DNA of 64,000 nucleotides from Actinomycetes bacterium (lineage in GTDB: Bacteria > Actinomycetota > Actinomycetes > Mycobacteriales > Mycobacteriaceae), in NCBI GenBank assembly GCA_023461275.1, contig JAEYMI010000013.1, positions 124,001 through 188,000 of the forward strand, read 5' to 3'. The notes under the pieces were generated by a model, which saw only the letters and a program-made list of their open reading frames with translations, searched no databases and was not told where the DNA came from. The translations under genes were made by a program, and so were the position numbers. This document shows, piece by piece, positions 24,311-33,478 of the stretch. Positions within the stretch are counted from its first letter, which is position 1, and each line of letters starts with the position of its first letter.

Positions 24311-25693
24311 TCAGAGAATCACACCCGGATTCAGCAGCCCCTGCGGGTCGAGCGCGTTCTTGATGACCGCGGTCAACTCCATCACGTCGGGCCCGACCTG
24401 GTCGGGTAGCCAGGCCTTCTTCAACCGTCCGACGCCGTGTTCGCCGGTGATGGTGCCACCGAGTTCGATGGCCAGGTCCATGATCTGACCGAACGCACGC
24501 TGCGCGCGTTCGGCTTCGGCGGCGTCGTCGGGGTTGAACACGATCAGCGGGTGGGTGTTGCCGTCGCCGGCGTGGGCGATCACCGAGATCATCACCTCGT
24601 TGCGCGTGGCGATCGCACCTACGCCGTCGATGAGGGCCGGCAGCTGCGGCAGCGGGACCCCGACATCTTCGAGCAACAACGATCCGAGCTTCTCCACGGC
24701 CGGGATGGCCGCGCGTCGGGCCGCGGTGAACGCCTCCCCCTCGGCCGCGTCCTCGGTGTCGAAAACCTCAGCGGCGCCGCACTTCTCAAAGACCTCACGA
24801 ATGATGGCGACCTCGGCCACACCAGCCGGACCCGGCGCGTCGGATTGCGCGACGAGCAGCGCGCCCGCCTCCCGGTCGAGTCCCATCCGCAGTAGGTCTT
24901 CGACGGCGTTGATCGACACCTTGTCCATGAATTCGAGCATCGCGGGCCGAATCTGCGAGGTGATCGCCAGCACCGCCTCACTGGCGGAGTGCACCGACGA
25001 GAACGTCCCGACCACCGTGCACGCCGGCGCCTGCGGCGGCAGCAACCGCAACGTCACCTCGGTGATGATGCCCAGCAAACCCTCGCTGCCGACAAACAGT
25101 TTGGTCAGCGAGAGCCCGGCGGAATCCTTGAGTTGTTTGCCGCCGAGTCGCACCGCGCGGCCGTCGGCGAGCACCACCTGCATGCCGAGGACGTAGTCGG
25201 TGGTGACCCCGTACTTCACACAGCACAGACCGCCGGCGTTGGTGGCGACGTTGCCGCCGATCGAGCAGATCTCGAACGACGACGGGTCCGGTGGATACCA
25301 GAGGTTCTCGGCAGCCGCGGCCGCCTTCACCTCGGCGTTCAACAGTCCCGGCTGCACCACCGCGGTGCGGGTGGCGGTATCGATGGTCAGCTCGCGCATC
25401 TTCTCTGTGGAGAGCACGATGGCACCGTCGACGGCGGTGGACCCGCCCGAGAGGCTGGTGCCCGCGCCGCGGGTGATGATCGGCGTCGACGTCTGCCCGC
25501 ACCACCGCACCACGGCCTGCACCTGTTCGGTGGTGGTCGGCCGGACCACGGCCAGCGGTGTCCCGGCGTTCGGGTCGACAGCGCGGTCCCACCGGTAGCC
25601 CTCGATGACGTCGCGGTCGGTCACGACGGCCCCGTCCGGCAACAGGCCGGCCAGCTGGGTGAGTTCGGTGGTGTCGAGATGGTCGTCGATCAT
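24311..25693 (-). CDS. FAD-binding oxidoreductase, GlcD/D-lactate dehydrogenase type
   Basis: A 460-residue flavoprotein. The FAD_binding_4 domain has TRGAGTSLSGGSTAVDGAIVLS (about 95-115) and IGGNVATNAGGLCCVKYG (about 150-166). The C-terminal FAD-oxidase domain contains the VIAHAGDGNTHPLI metal-binding motif (about 380-393) and TGEHGVGRLKKAWL (about 425-438). These are hallmarks of GlcD-type 2-hydroxyacid dehydrogenases (glycolate, D-lactate, D-2-hydroxyglutarate). The substrate cannot be told. It is a single gene, convergent with dapC. Confidence 0.88.
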   Translation of the reverse strand: MIDDHLDTTELTQLAGLLPDGAVVTDRDVIEGYRWDRAVDPNAGTPLAVVRPTTTEQVQAVVRWCGQTSTPIITRGAGTSLSGGSTAVDGAIVLSTEKMRELTIDTATRTAVVQPGLLNAEVKAAAAAENLWYPPDPSSFEICSIGGNVATNAGGLCCVKYGVTTDYVLGMQVVLADGRAVRLGGKQLKDSAGLSLTKLFVGSEGLLGIITEVTLRLLPPQAPACTVVGTFSSVHSASEAVLAITSQIRPAMLEFMDKVSINAVEDLLRMGLDREAGALLVAQSDAPGPAGVAEVAIIREVFEKCGAAEVFDTEDAAEGEAFTAARRAAIPAVEKLGSLLLEDVGVPLPQLPALIDGVGAIATRNEVMISVIAHAGDGNTHPLIVFNPDDAAEAERAQRAFGQIMDLAIELGGTITGEHGVGRLKKAWLPDQVGPDVMELTAVIKNALDPQGLLNPGVIL

Positions 25694-25763
25694 GCGTCAA
25701 CTCTATGACGCAGGTCACGATTAACCCATGCGCCGCTGTGCCGATAGGCGCAGAATGAGACGC

Positions 25764-26189
25764 ATGAGCGATTTCAACGCCCAGATCATCGAGGAGTTCC
25801 GCACCAACGGCGGGAACGTCACGACGGCCGGGTTCGGCAAGAATCTGATCCTGCTGCACACCATCGGCGCCAAGAGCGGCGAACCGCGCATCAGCCCGCT
25901 GATGGGCCTGCCCGACGACGACGGCTGGCTGATCATCGGTTCGGCCGCCGGTTCGCCGAAGGATCCGGCGTGGGTGCACAACATCCGCAGTCATCCCGAC
26001 GTCAGCGTGGAGGCACCCACCCCCACCGGCGTCACCGAGATTCCTTCGCGCGCAACTGAACTCGACGACGACGCGCGCGAAGCCGCGTGGCAGAAGTTCC
26101 TGGCCGCGACGCCGTCGTTCGAGAAGTACACCGAGACCGCCGAAGGCCGCACGTTCCCGATCTTCCGGATCGCACCGACGGCAATCTAG
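25764..26189 (+). CDS. deazaflavin (F420)-dependent nitroreductase family protein, Ddn-like
   Basis: A 141-residue protein of the Ddn/cat-hydrogenase-like split-barrel family: LILLHTIGAKSGEPRISPLMGL, WLIIGSAAGSPKDPAWVHNIRSHPDVSVE and a C-terminal FEKYTETAEGRTFPIFRI. These mark the F420H2-dependent reductases common in mycobacteria and relatives. The physiological substrate is unknown, with quinones being likely. ATG 25764 gives MSDFNAQIIEEFR. It is divergent from the FAD oxidoreductase by 70 bp. Confidence 0.9.
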   Translation: MSDFNAQIIEEFRTNGGNVTTAGFGKNLILLHTIGAKSGEPRISPLMGLPDDDGWLIIGSAAGSPKDPAWVHNIRSHPDVSVEAPTPTGVTEIPSRATELDDDAREAAWQKFLAATPSFEKYTETAEGRTFPIFRIAPTAI

Positions 26190-26201
26190 GCGAGCCAGAA
26201 T

Positions 26202-26272
26202 ACGTTCGCTCGCGATGTCGTCGTCTGCGATTGATGCATCAGTCGCGGATGAACACATCGCGCGCGAACGCA
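26202..26272. repeat. nested palindromic element (family B), copy 2
   Basis: It shares ACGTTCGCTCGCGATGTCGT, the central GATTGATGCATCAGT and the GCGAACG end with copy 1 at 14362-14435, in the same orientation. It lies 13 bp after the Ddn-like gene stop. Confidence 0.82.
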
Positions 26273-26325
26273 CCGGCCGACGCCTCCACCTGCCACCCGG
26301 ATGAGCTGGCACTACCCTTGTCCGC

Positions 26326-27348
26326 ATGCTGGCGGCAGGTGACGAGGTGGCGGGGTGTCTCGTCGACGCCCTGGTGGGCAGCGGCAGCAGCGCCGACGTC
26401 TACCGCGTCCACCGCGTCGACTCGCTGTTGCCAACCCCGACGGCACCCGACCGCACCCCACCCGACCCGTCTGCGCCAGACCCCACCGGACCCGACCCCA
26501 CCCCACCCGGCCCGATCGCCCTGAAGATCCTGCACGCCGACGCCGCGGCGCCGGAGCGCACGCGGGAACGGTTTGCCCGCGAGTTCGATATCGCGTCGAA
26601 GTTGCATCACCGGAACATCGTGGAGGTCTACGACCGCGGCGAGCTGACCGTGTTCACCTCGCAGCAGGCCGACGCGACACCCGGGACCCGCAGCCGGGCG
26701 GTGCACACGCTGTGGATGACGATGCAGTACATCGACGGCACCGCGGCCACCAGCCTGATCCCCGACCGTCGCACCGAACCCGACGTCGCCCAGGTGATCC
26801 GCACCGGACTCGACATCGCCGACGCCCTGGACTACGCCCACGCCAACGATGTGATCCATCGAGATGTCAAGCCCGCCAACATCATGGTGACCGGTCCGCC
26901 GACCGGCAGCGCCTACCTGACCGACTTCGGAATCGCTCAACTCCTCGACGACGCCCGTCCGCTGGCCCGCAACGGCCGCGTGCTGGGTTCCATCGCCTAC
27001 GCCTCACCGGAGTTGCTGCAGGCGCAGCAGCTGACGCAGAAGACCGACCTGTACGCCTTCGCCTGCACCCTATGCGAGTTGCTGACCGGTGCGCCGCCGT
27101 TCACCGGGCCCACCCCGTTCGCCATCACCTATGCCCACATCCACTCCGCGCCACCGCGATTGAGTCGACGACGCCCCTGGTTGCCGACGTCGTTGGATGC
27201 GGTCTTTGCCAAGGCCCTGGCCAAGAAGCCCGCCGATCGCTACGACAGTTGCACACAGTTCATGGAGATCGTCGACCGAACCCTGCGCGACGTGCCGGTC
27301 CCCGAACCCGACCGTCGGCGTCGGCTGCGGTGGCCCGGCGGGCACTGA
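26326..27348 (+). CDS. soluble serine/threonine protein kinase
   Basis: A 340-residue Hanks-type kinase. The glycine loop is ALVGSGSSADVYRV (about 16-29), the ATP-binding Lys is in IALKILHAD (about 66-74), the catalytic loop is VIHRDVKPANIMV, and DFG is in YLTDFGIAQL. GSIAYASPELL is the APE-like motif, followed by a DLYAFACTLCELLTG helix. There is no transmembrane segment or PASTA domain, unlike PknB. About 30 residues of Pro/Asp/Thr-rich repeats are inserted between the glycine loop and the Lys. Substrates are unknown. Confidence 0.9.
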   Translation: MLAAGDEVAGCLVDALVGSGSSADVYRVHRVDSLLPTPTAPDRTPPDPSAPDPTGPDPTPPGPIALKILHADAAAPERTRERFAREFDIASKLHHRNIVEVYDRGELTVFTSQQADATPGTRSRAVHTLWMTMQYIDGTAATSLIPDRRTEPDVAQVIRTGLDIADALDYAHANDVIHRDVKPANIMVTGPPTGSAYLTDFGIAQLLDDARPLARNGRVLGSIAYASPELLQAQQLTQKTDLYAFACTLCELLTGAPPFTGPTPFAITYAHIHSAPPRLSRRRPWLPTSLDAVFAKALAKKPADRYDSCTQFMEIVDRTLRDVPVPEPDRRRRLRWPGGH

Positions 27349-27552
27349 GCCTGCACGCCCCGGAACCTTCTCGGATCCGATTGTAAATTCGGACCAAGCC
27401 AGCGGAAGCCGTTCGCGCGCAACAGACATGGTTGCACGATCGCGTCGATGCCACCGCTGATCCGTCGATTGCGTTTACATTCGCAACCACGAATCGTCAC
27501 ATTTGCATGGTTACCGTTGCATCCTCACGCTGCCGACACGATGAGGTAATCC

Positions 27553-29040
27553 ATGACTGCCGAGCCCGGCACACAGTACGACAATTCCGCCCTCGCCCAT
27601 GAGGACGAGGGCTATCACAAGAGTCTCAAACCACGCCAGATCCAGATGATCGCGATCGGTGGTGCCATCGGCACCGGTCTGTTCATGGGCGCCGGCAGTC
27701 GCCTGCACGACGCCGGACCGGGCCTGTTCATCGTCTACGCGGTGTGCGGTGTCTTCGTGTTCTTCATCCTGCGCGCGCTCGGCGAGCTGGTCCTGCACCG
27801 TGCGTCGTCGGGCTCCTTCGTCTCCTACGCGCGTGAATTCTTCGGCGAGAAAACAGCTTTCGTCACCGGCTGGCTGTACTTCTTCAATTGGGCGGCCACC
27901 TCCATCGTCGACGTCACCGCGGTGGCGCTCTACGTGCACTATTGGGGCATGTTCTCGGCCATCCCGCAGTGGCTGATCGCGCTGGTGGCCCTGGGCATCG
28001 TGCTCACGATGAACATCATCTCGGTGAAACTGTTCGGCGAGATGGAATTCTGGGCGTCGATCATCAAGGTCACCGCGCTGGTGATCTTCCTCGTCGTCGG
28101 CATCGTCTTTCTCGCCGGACGTTTCGAGATCGACGGCCAGTCAACAGGTATCAGCGTGATCACCGACAACGGCGGTCTCTTCCCGGAGGGCATCTTCCCG
28201 CTGTGCATCGTCACCTCGGGCGTGATCTTCGCTTACGCCGCAGTCGAACTCGTCGGTATCGCGGCCGGTGAGACCGCCGACCCACCGAAGGTGATGCCCC
28301 GCGCCATCAACTCCGTCATCGTGCGTATCGCGGTGTTCTACGTCGGCTCGGTGCTGCTGCTGGCACTGCTGCTGCCCTACACCGCCTACCACAAGGGTGA
28401 GAGCCCGTTCGTCACGTTCTTCTCCAAGATCGGCATGCCCGCCGCCGGCGGCATCATGAACCTGGTGGTCCTCACCGCCGCGCTGTCGAGCCTGAACGCC
28501 GGCCTCTATTCCACCGGCCGCATCCTACGATCCATGGCGCTCAACGGAAGTGGGCCGGCGTTCACCGGCAAGATGAACCGCAACGGCGTGCCGTTCGGCG
28601 GCATCGCGCTGACCGGCGCACTCACCCTGCTGGGCATCATCTTGAACCTGTTCGTGCCGGAGGACGCCTTCAACATCGCGCTCGATCTGTCAGCGCTGGG
28701 CATCATCTCGACGTGGGTGATGATCATCGCGTGCCAGCTGCAGCTGTGGCGGTGGTGGCGCCAAGGCATTCTGGAACGCCCCGCATTCCGGCTGCCCGGC
28801 ACGCCCTACACCGGCATCGCGACGCTGATCTTCCTCTTCGCCGTCACCGCGCTGATGTGCTACGAGAACATCTGGAACCTGATCGCCATCGTCGTGATCA
28901 TCCCGATGCTGATCGGCGGCTGGTATGCGGTGCGCGGCAAGGTGATGACGATGGCCGCGGCGCGCGTCGGCTACACCGGCGAGTACCCGGTGGTGCCGCA
29001 ACCCCCGATTCCCGAGGGCCCGGGCGACCGCGACGAGTAA
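27553..29040 (+). CDS. ansP: L-asparagine permease AnsP-type amino acid transporter
   Basis: A 495-residue APC-family permease with 12 predicted helices. Long segments match AnsP1 (Rv2127) closely: GYHKSLKPRQIQMIAIGGAIG at residues 20-40, RALGELVLHRASSGSFVSYA, GIAAGETADPPKVMPRAINS and LSSLNAGLYSTGRILRSMA. It is expected to import asparagine or aspartate by proton symport. It is monocistronic, with a convergent hairpin terminator just downstream (29064). The 200 bp upstream of the start holds no gene; TTGCAT occurs twice there, but I see no firm promoter. Confidence 0.85.
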   Translation: MTAEPGTQYDNSALAHEDEGYHKSLKPRQIQMIAIGGAIGTGLFMGAGSRLHDAGPGLFIVYAVCGVFVFFILRALGELVLHRASSGSFVSYAREFFGEKTAFVTGWLYFFNWAATSIVDVTAVALYVHYWGMFSAIPQWLIALVALGIVLTMNIISVKLFGEMEFWASIIKVTALVIFLVVGIVFLAGRFEIDGQSTGISVITDNGGLFPEGIFPLCIVTSGVIFAYAAVELVGIAAGETADPPKVMPRAINSVIVRIAVFYVGSVLLLALLLPYTAYHKGESPFVTFFSKIGMPAAGGIMNLVVLTAALSSLNAGLYSTGRILRSMALNGSGPAFTGKMNRNGVPFGGIALTGALTLLGIILNLFVPEDAFNIALDLSALGIISTWVMIIACQLQLWRWWRQGILERPAFRLPGTPYTGIATLIFLFAVTALMCYENIWNLIAIVVIIPMLIGGWYAVRGKVMTMAAARVGYTGEYPVVPQPPIPEGPGDRDE

Positions 29041-29063
29041 CGACCGACGAGTAACTACCTCAG

Positions 29064-29104
29064 TGCCGTAGATCGGTGCCAGTCTGTGGCATCGATCTAC
29101 GGCA
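29064..29104. terminator. bidirectional hairpin between ansP and amidohydrolase genes
   Basis: An 18-bp stem, TGCCGTAGATCGGTGCCA (29064-29081) with TGGCATCGATCTACGGCA (29087-29104), with one G-T wobble and a 5-nt loop. It sits between convergent stops at 29040 and 29116. Confidence 0.82.
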
Positions 29105-29115
29105 GTGACCGGTCT

Positions 29116-30261
29116 CTACCCCTCGATGCCATACACGCGTATTGCGTTGTCGCGGAACACACCTCGCAACATGTGGTCGCCACGCGGTTCGAGGATGTCG
29201 ATCAGCGCGCCCACCACGTCGTCGAGCGCCGAATTCGGTTTGTCGACGGGAAAGTTGGAGCCGAACATGAGCCGCTCGTATCCGAATCGGGTGGCCAGGT
29301 GCTCGACGAGCGGGCCGATCATCTCGGTGAGCACCACCCGGCCGCCGACGTTGCCGGCCCGCTGATGTCCATAGCCGAGCACCGGCAACGCGAGGCCGGA
29401 CAGTTTGATCACCACGTTGGGGTAGGCGGACAGCGTCGACATCCGTTCGCGCCACAGCGAAAGAATGTCGGCGCGGGCCGCTGCGGTCATTCCGGTGCGT
29501 GACCCCATCGGCCCGAATGCTCCCACCGGCACACCGATGTGGTCGACGATCAGCGGCGTCGTCGGATATTCCTGCGCCAACGTCACGACGTCGTAGAGCT
29601 GGTGGGAGTACACGTTCACGTCGAAGGTCAGTCCACGGTCGGCGACCGCGGCGAAACCGCGGAGAAATTCGGGTGAGGCGAGCACACCGTCGTCGTCGGC
29701 GACACTGCGAACCTTCGGATCAGGATGCCGGGTGGTGATCAGGCGGATGCCGCGGAATCGCGGGCTCGCGCGGATGTGCTCGTCGAGCAGGTCGGCGAAC
29801 CGTTCGGCGCGTGGGTCGGCGTGGGCGACGATCGCCCCCAGGCGCGGAGCCCGCCCCACCCCGAACGGCAGCGATTCGACCCACCGCAGCTCCTCCACCG
29901 ACGACCGGCCGCCGGGATCCTCCGGTGAGCCGGCGTCGGGGTCACCGCGCCAATGGGATTCGACGTAGACCACCGATTCGATCTCGACGCCGGCGATGGT
30001 GCGCACCGCAGCCGCGTCGGCCAGGTAGTGCGACGGCTCGTACGCGCGGGCCACGGTAGCCGGGTTGAGGACGTATTCACGGTCGCCCTGTCCGATGACC
30101 AACGAGAAGAGGCGGTCGCCGATCGGTGGCGCCAGCCGGTAGAGACGCGACCGCCGAGTGGCCGCCCACGGCGTGCGCCGTGGGTTCCACTGGTGCAGAT
30201 GCGCGTCGACAATCCCCCCGACGACCCCGTCCAGCCCTGTCACATGCCGAGCCTTCCACAT
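29116..30261 (-). CDS. amidohydrolase 2-family (TIM-barrel) hydrolase
   Basis: A 381-residue protein with the amidohydrolase-2 layout: IVDAHLHQWNP near the N-terminus supplies the HxH-type metal ligands, RGIRLITTRHP an inner strand, TPLIVDHIGVPV the central His, and LMFGSNFPVDKPN the C-terminal Ser/Asn/Asp motif (where Asp is the usual ligand). Members hydrolyse lactones or decarboxylate aromatic acids. The substrate is unknown. It is divergent from the flavohemoglobin gene across 156 bp. Confidence 0.83.
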   Translation of the reverse strand: MWKARHVTGLDGVVGGIVDAHLHQWNPRRTPWAATRRSRLYRLAPPIGDRLFSLVIGQGDREYVLNPATVARAYEPSHYLADAAAVRTIAGVEIESVVYVESHWRGDPDAGSPEDPGGRSSVEELRWVESLPFGVGRAPRLGAIVAHADPRAERFADLLDEHIRASPRFRGIRLITTRHPDPKVRSVADDDGVLASPEFLRGFAAVADRGLTFDVNVYSHQLYDVVTLAQEYPTTPLIVDHIGVPVGAFGPMGSRTGMTAAARADILSLWRERMSTLSAYPNVVIKLSGLALPVLGYGHQRAGNVGGRVVLTEMIGPLVEHLATRFGYERLMFGSNFPVDKPNSALDDVVGALIDILEPRGDHMLRGVFRDNAIRVYGIEG

Positions 30262-30417
30262 TCTGGCGCACTTGCCATATCCATTGTTCGTTCATATTTC
30301 ACCGCACCAAACCCGATATACACGCTGGGTTGGGTGAAGTCGGGCTACGTGACCCTCACCGCAGCCAATGACTACGCTGTACTGACTGCTCGATAGAACT
30401 GGAGGTGATGGGGTCCG

Positions 30418-31569
30418 GTGGCACACCATGCCCGCCACACGCTGCATCAGTTGCGCGACATGATCGCCCGCGACCCCGACACGTTCGCACGCAACGTGTT
30501 CACCAAGATGTTCGCGCTCAATCCCGCGCTGCGCGATCTGTTCCCCGCGCAGATGACCGAGACGCGCGAGGCGTTCTACCACGTCATCGACCACGTACTC
30601 GAGGTTGTGCCGTCGGATACGGGTCACGCCGACCTCGTCGAGTTCCTCGCGCAGCTCGGCCGCGACCACCGCAAGTACGGTGTCGAGCTCGACCACTACG
30701 CCGCCATGTTCGGCGCATTGATGGCCGAGTTCGGTGACGTGATGGGCTCCTTCTGGGACGACGACACCCAGCAGACGGTCGCGCAGGCGATGATGCTGAC
30801 CACCGGCGTGATGCGGGGCGCGGCGCAGACCGCCGCACAACCGGCCCGATGGACCGGCGAAGTCGTGGAAAAGTTCCGCATCACCCGCGACATCTCGGTG
30901 GTGCGCCTGACCGCGCACGAGCCGCTCACCTTCTCCGCCGGACAGTTCGTCGAGGTTCAGATCCCGCAGTGGCCGCGGATCTGGCGCAACCTATCTCCGG
31001 CAATCCCACCCAATCCCGACGGTGATCTGGAGTTCCACGTGCGCGCCATCTCCGGCGGGTCGGTGAGCACCTCGATCGCCCGGGAAACCGCGATCGGCGA
31101 CGTCTGGACCTTCGCGCAGAGTCACGGCACGCTGGGCGTCGACTACGACCGGCCGGTGCTGATGGTCGCCGGCGGTACCGGGCTGGCACCGCTGCGTGCG
31201 CTGCTGATCGAGATGTCGAAGCGAGCCGATGCCCCGAAGACGCACATCTTCTACGGCATGCGCCATCCCGGGGAGCTCTACGACCTGCCGGTCCTGCGTC
31301 GGATCGCCAGCACCAACCCGTGGCTGACCATCACCGCGGTCTCGGAGAGCAACACCGATCCGTGGTGGCTGACCGCCCGGACGACGCCGGAGGACCTGGG
31401 TATCGAGCATCGCATCGGCCGACTCGACGACGTCGTGTCGACGCCCGGCCGCTGGAACGATCGTCAGGTGCTGATCGCCGGACCCGCCCCGATGATCGCG
31501 TCGACCCGGACCCAGCTGATCCGGGCGGGTGTTGCGGAGTCGTCGATCACCCACGATCCGGTGCACTGA
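30418..31569 (+). CDS. flavohemoglobin-like protein (globin plus FAD/NAD reductase), probably type II
   Basis: A 383-residue two-domain protein from GTG 30418 with GGAGGT 11 bp upstream. The globin domain (1-140) keeps the proximal His in LGRDHRKYGVELDHYAAM. The B10 Tyr of NO-dioxygenases seems replaced by Phe (VFTKMFALNP). The reductase domain has VRLTAHEPLTFSAGQFVEVQIP and the NAD-binding VLMVAGGTGLAPLRALLIEM. The usual RxYS FAD motif is RNLS. This fits mycobacterial type II flavohemoglobins, whose role differs from NO detoxification. Confidence 0.82.
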   Translation: MAHHARHTLHQLRDMIARDPDTFARNVFTKMFALNPALRDLFPAQMTETREAFYHVIDHVLEVVPSDTGHADLVEFLAQLGRDHRKYGVELDHYAAMFGALMAEFGDVMGSFWDDDTQQTVAQAMMLTTGVMRGAAQTAAQPARWTGEVVEKFRITRDISVVRLTAHEPLTFSAGQFVEVQIPQWPRIWRNLSPAIPPNPDGDLEFHVRAISGGSVSTSIARETAIGDVWTFAQSHGTLGVDYDRPVLMVAGGTGLAPLRALLIEMSKRADAPKTHIFYGMRHPGELYDLPVLRRIASTNPWLTITAVSESNTDPWWLTARTTPEDLGIEHRIGRLDDVVSTPGRWNDRQVLIAGPAPMIASTRTQLIRAGVAESSITHDPVH

Positions 31570-31648
31570 GGCCCCACCGCTGGTCGCTCACCCCACCGCC
31601 AGTCGGCCACCCCACCCCTGGTCGCGCCACCCGCTGGTCGCGTCCACC

Positions 31649-31767
31649 GCTGGTCGAGTGCCCCGAGCCGCTAGGCGAGAGGTTTATCGAGACTACCCGA
31701 GATAGCTTGTGCCGCAAGAGGTCTCGATACGGCCAGCTCGCTGCGCGAGCCGACCTACTCGACCAGC
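31649..31767. repeat. family C element, complete head-to-head inverted pair
   Basis: Left arm 31649-31693 (GCTGGTCGAGTGCCCCGAGC...ATCGAGAC) faces right arm 31721-31767 (GTCTCGATAC...CTACTCGACCAGC). The right arm carries an extra GCTCGCTGCGCGAGC palindrome. It is preceded by four degenerate CCACCGCTGGTCGC-like units (31578-31650). It fills the gap between the flavohemoglobin and the 396-aa gene. Confidence 0.85.
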
Positions 31768-31796
31768 GTCGGGGGCCGCTCGACCCGCGTCGGGGC

Positions 31797-32990
31797 CTAG
31801 TTCTGGCCGGTGCCGCCGCCCTGGCCGATGCCACCCTGGTTCGCGCCGCCGGTACCGCCACCCTGATTGGTGCCGCCATTGGTGCCACCCTGATTGCCGC
31901 CACCCTGGTTGCCGCCGTTTCCGGCGTACTCGGTGACGGTCGCCGTCTCGGTGACGGTCTCGGTTTCCACCGGAGCATTCGGCGCGGGTACCCGGGTGGT
32001 GCGGGTGATCGTCTCGGCCGGCGCGTACTCCGTTTCGGTGATCGTCTCGGTCCGCGGCGGCGGGGTCTTGGTGACGATGCGGGTCACCGGTTTCGCGGTC
32101 ACGGTGACCGTCGACGTCGTCGGCGGCGTTTGTGACTGCACCTCCGACACCCCGGCGAAGACCGCAGCGGAGGTGACGCCGATGACCAGCAGGGCGGCTG
32201 CTGCCGCGCCACCGATCAGCCACCAGCGCCGGGCCGATCCGGCGCCGACCTTGGTGATCGGCACACGATGCGCTGCGACGGCGGCACCGACGGCGGTGGC
32301 CAGCTCGGGTTCGTGCGCGATGGCCACCGACCGGCCGACGGCATGCTCGATCGCCGACGCCGCGCCGAGCACGTCGGCGCCGGCTCCGGTGAGCACCACC
32401 GAGGTGACCGCGGAGCCGCCCGGCGACGACCGGATGGCGTCGGCAGCCGCCCCGGCACCGGCCGATTCGGTGACCGGACCCGGTGAGCCATAAGCGAATT
32501 CAGAGATGCCGAGTACCTCGCCGGTGGCCGAGTCGACGGTGACGATCGACAGCCCGGGCGACGGCACAGCGTTGCGGTCGAGGTCGATCGCGGCGACGAT
32601 GCCCCGGTCGGGCATCTCCAGCCGGGCGACCTCGCCGAGCGCTGAAGGAATGTCGGAGACCCATACCTTCTGATACCAGCCGGGCCGCCCACTGCCGGGC
32701 GTGAAGGCCGAGGCGAGATAGTTCTGGGTTGCCGGGCGAGCGCAGCAGACACCAATCCGGTCGATCTCGAACGGCACCGACTCGATCAGTTCGGTGACCG
32801 CGGCGGTCGCGGCCTGGGAGGAAGGATCCGGAAGGTCGACGACGTTGCTGGCCAGAATGCCGCCGTCGGCGCCGCGCACGACAGATGAGATCTGATCGTC
32901 GATGACCGAGATGCCCAGGATTGACCCACCGGCCGAGAATTCATCGGTGTCCAGATCAGACCGTTGTGTTGTGGCGCTCCCCTGCCCCAT
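31797..32990 (-). CDS. membrane protein with actin-like-fold-type N-domain and Gly/Gln/Asn-rich tail
   Basis: A 397-residue protein. The N-domain (20-230) has repeating LGISVIDDQISSVVRG and VVLTGAGADVLGAASAIEHAVGRSVAIAHEPELATAVGAAVAAHR segments, reminiscent of the phosphate-2 and adenosine motifs of actin/Hsp70-fold proteins; no fold assignment is certain. One transmembrane helix follows (WWLIGGAAAAALLVIGVTSAAVFAG, about 238-262), then TVT/TET repeats and a GNGGNQGGGNQGG tail. It follows the dnaK-grpE-dnaJ-hspR operon by 89 bp on the same strand. Its function is unknown. Confidence 0.7.
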   Translation of the reverse strand: MGQGSATTQRSDLDTDEFSAGGSILGISVIDDQISSVVRGADGGILASNVVDLPDPSSQAATAAVTELIESVPFEIDRIGVCCARPATQNYLASAFTPGSGRPGWYQKVWVSDIPSALGEVARLEMPDRGIVAAIDLDRNAVPSPGLSIVTVDSATGEVLGISEFAYGSPGPVTESAGAGAAADAIRSSPGGSAVTSVVLTGAGADVLGAASAIEHAVGRSVAIAHEPELATAVGAAVAAHRVPITKVGAGSARRWWLIGGAAAAALLVIGVTSAAVFAGVSEVQSQTPPTTSTVTVTAKPVTRIVTKTPPPRTETITETEYAPAETITRTTRVPAPNAPVETETVTETATVTEYAGNGGNQGGGNQGGTNGGTNQGGGTGGANQGGIGQGGGTGQN

Positions 32991-33079
32991 CGTGTACCTC
33001 TTCCGTTGGGTCCCAGGTCAGGGTAAACCGCCAGCGCGCCTCATAGCGCGTCGGGTACGAACCTGGTAAACGATGACGA

Positions 33080-33478
33080 TCAGGCCGAAGGACGTTTACG
33101 ACGCGGCTGCCACACCACCAGCGCACTGGTTCGCGGCACCGGAACCAGCTCGCCGCCGTGGCGCGGAGTTGTGGCGGCGAGTTGTTCGGTCAGCTCACGG
33201 ACCCGCTGCGCGAGGGCGTCGACCTGATTCTCCAGGTCGATGATGCGTTTGATCCCGGCCAGGTTGACGCCTTCCTCCTGCGAGAGACGCTGGATCTCGC
33301 GCAGGAGCTCGACGTCGCGATTGGAGTAGCGTCGACCGCCGCCGGAGGTGCGTTGCGGGGTCACCAGACCGAGCCGGTCGTAGGTGCGCAGCGTCTGGGC
33401 ATGCATACCCGCGAGTTCGGCGGCCACCGAGATCAGGAAGGTGGCCTTGGCGTCGTCCGAAGACTGCGGCGACATCAT
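33080..33478 (-). CDS. hspR: heat-shock repressor HspR (MerR family)
   Basis: A 132-residue MerR-type regulator: FLISVAAELAGMHAQTLRTYDRLGLVTPQRTSGGGRRYS is the helix-turn-helix and wing, and DVELLREIQRLSQEEGVNLAGIKRIIDLENQVDALAQRV the dimer coiled coil. HspR binds HAIR inverted repeats with DnaK as corepressor and represses dnaK, clpB and lon. ATG 33478 overlaps the dnaJ stop (TGATG); an ATG at 33490 would add four residues. HAIR-like sites are present upstream of dnaK and lon in this window. Confidence 0.93.
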   Translation of the reverse strand: MMSPQSSDDAKATFLISVAAELAGMHAQTLRTYDRLGLVTPQRTSGGGRRYSNRDVELLREIQRLSQEEGVNLAGIKRIIDLENQVDALAQRVRELTEQLAATTPRHGGELVPVPRTSALVVWQPRRKRPSA

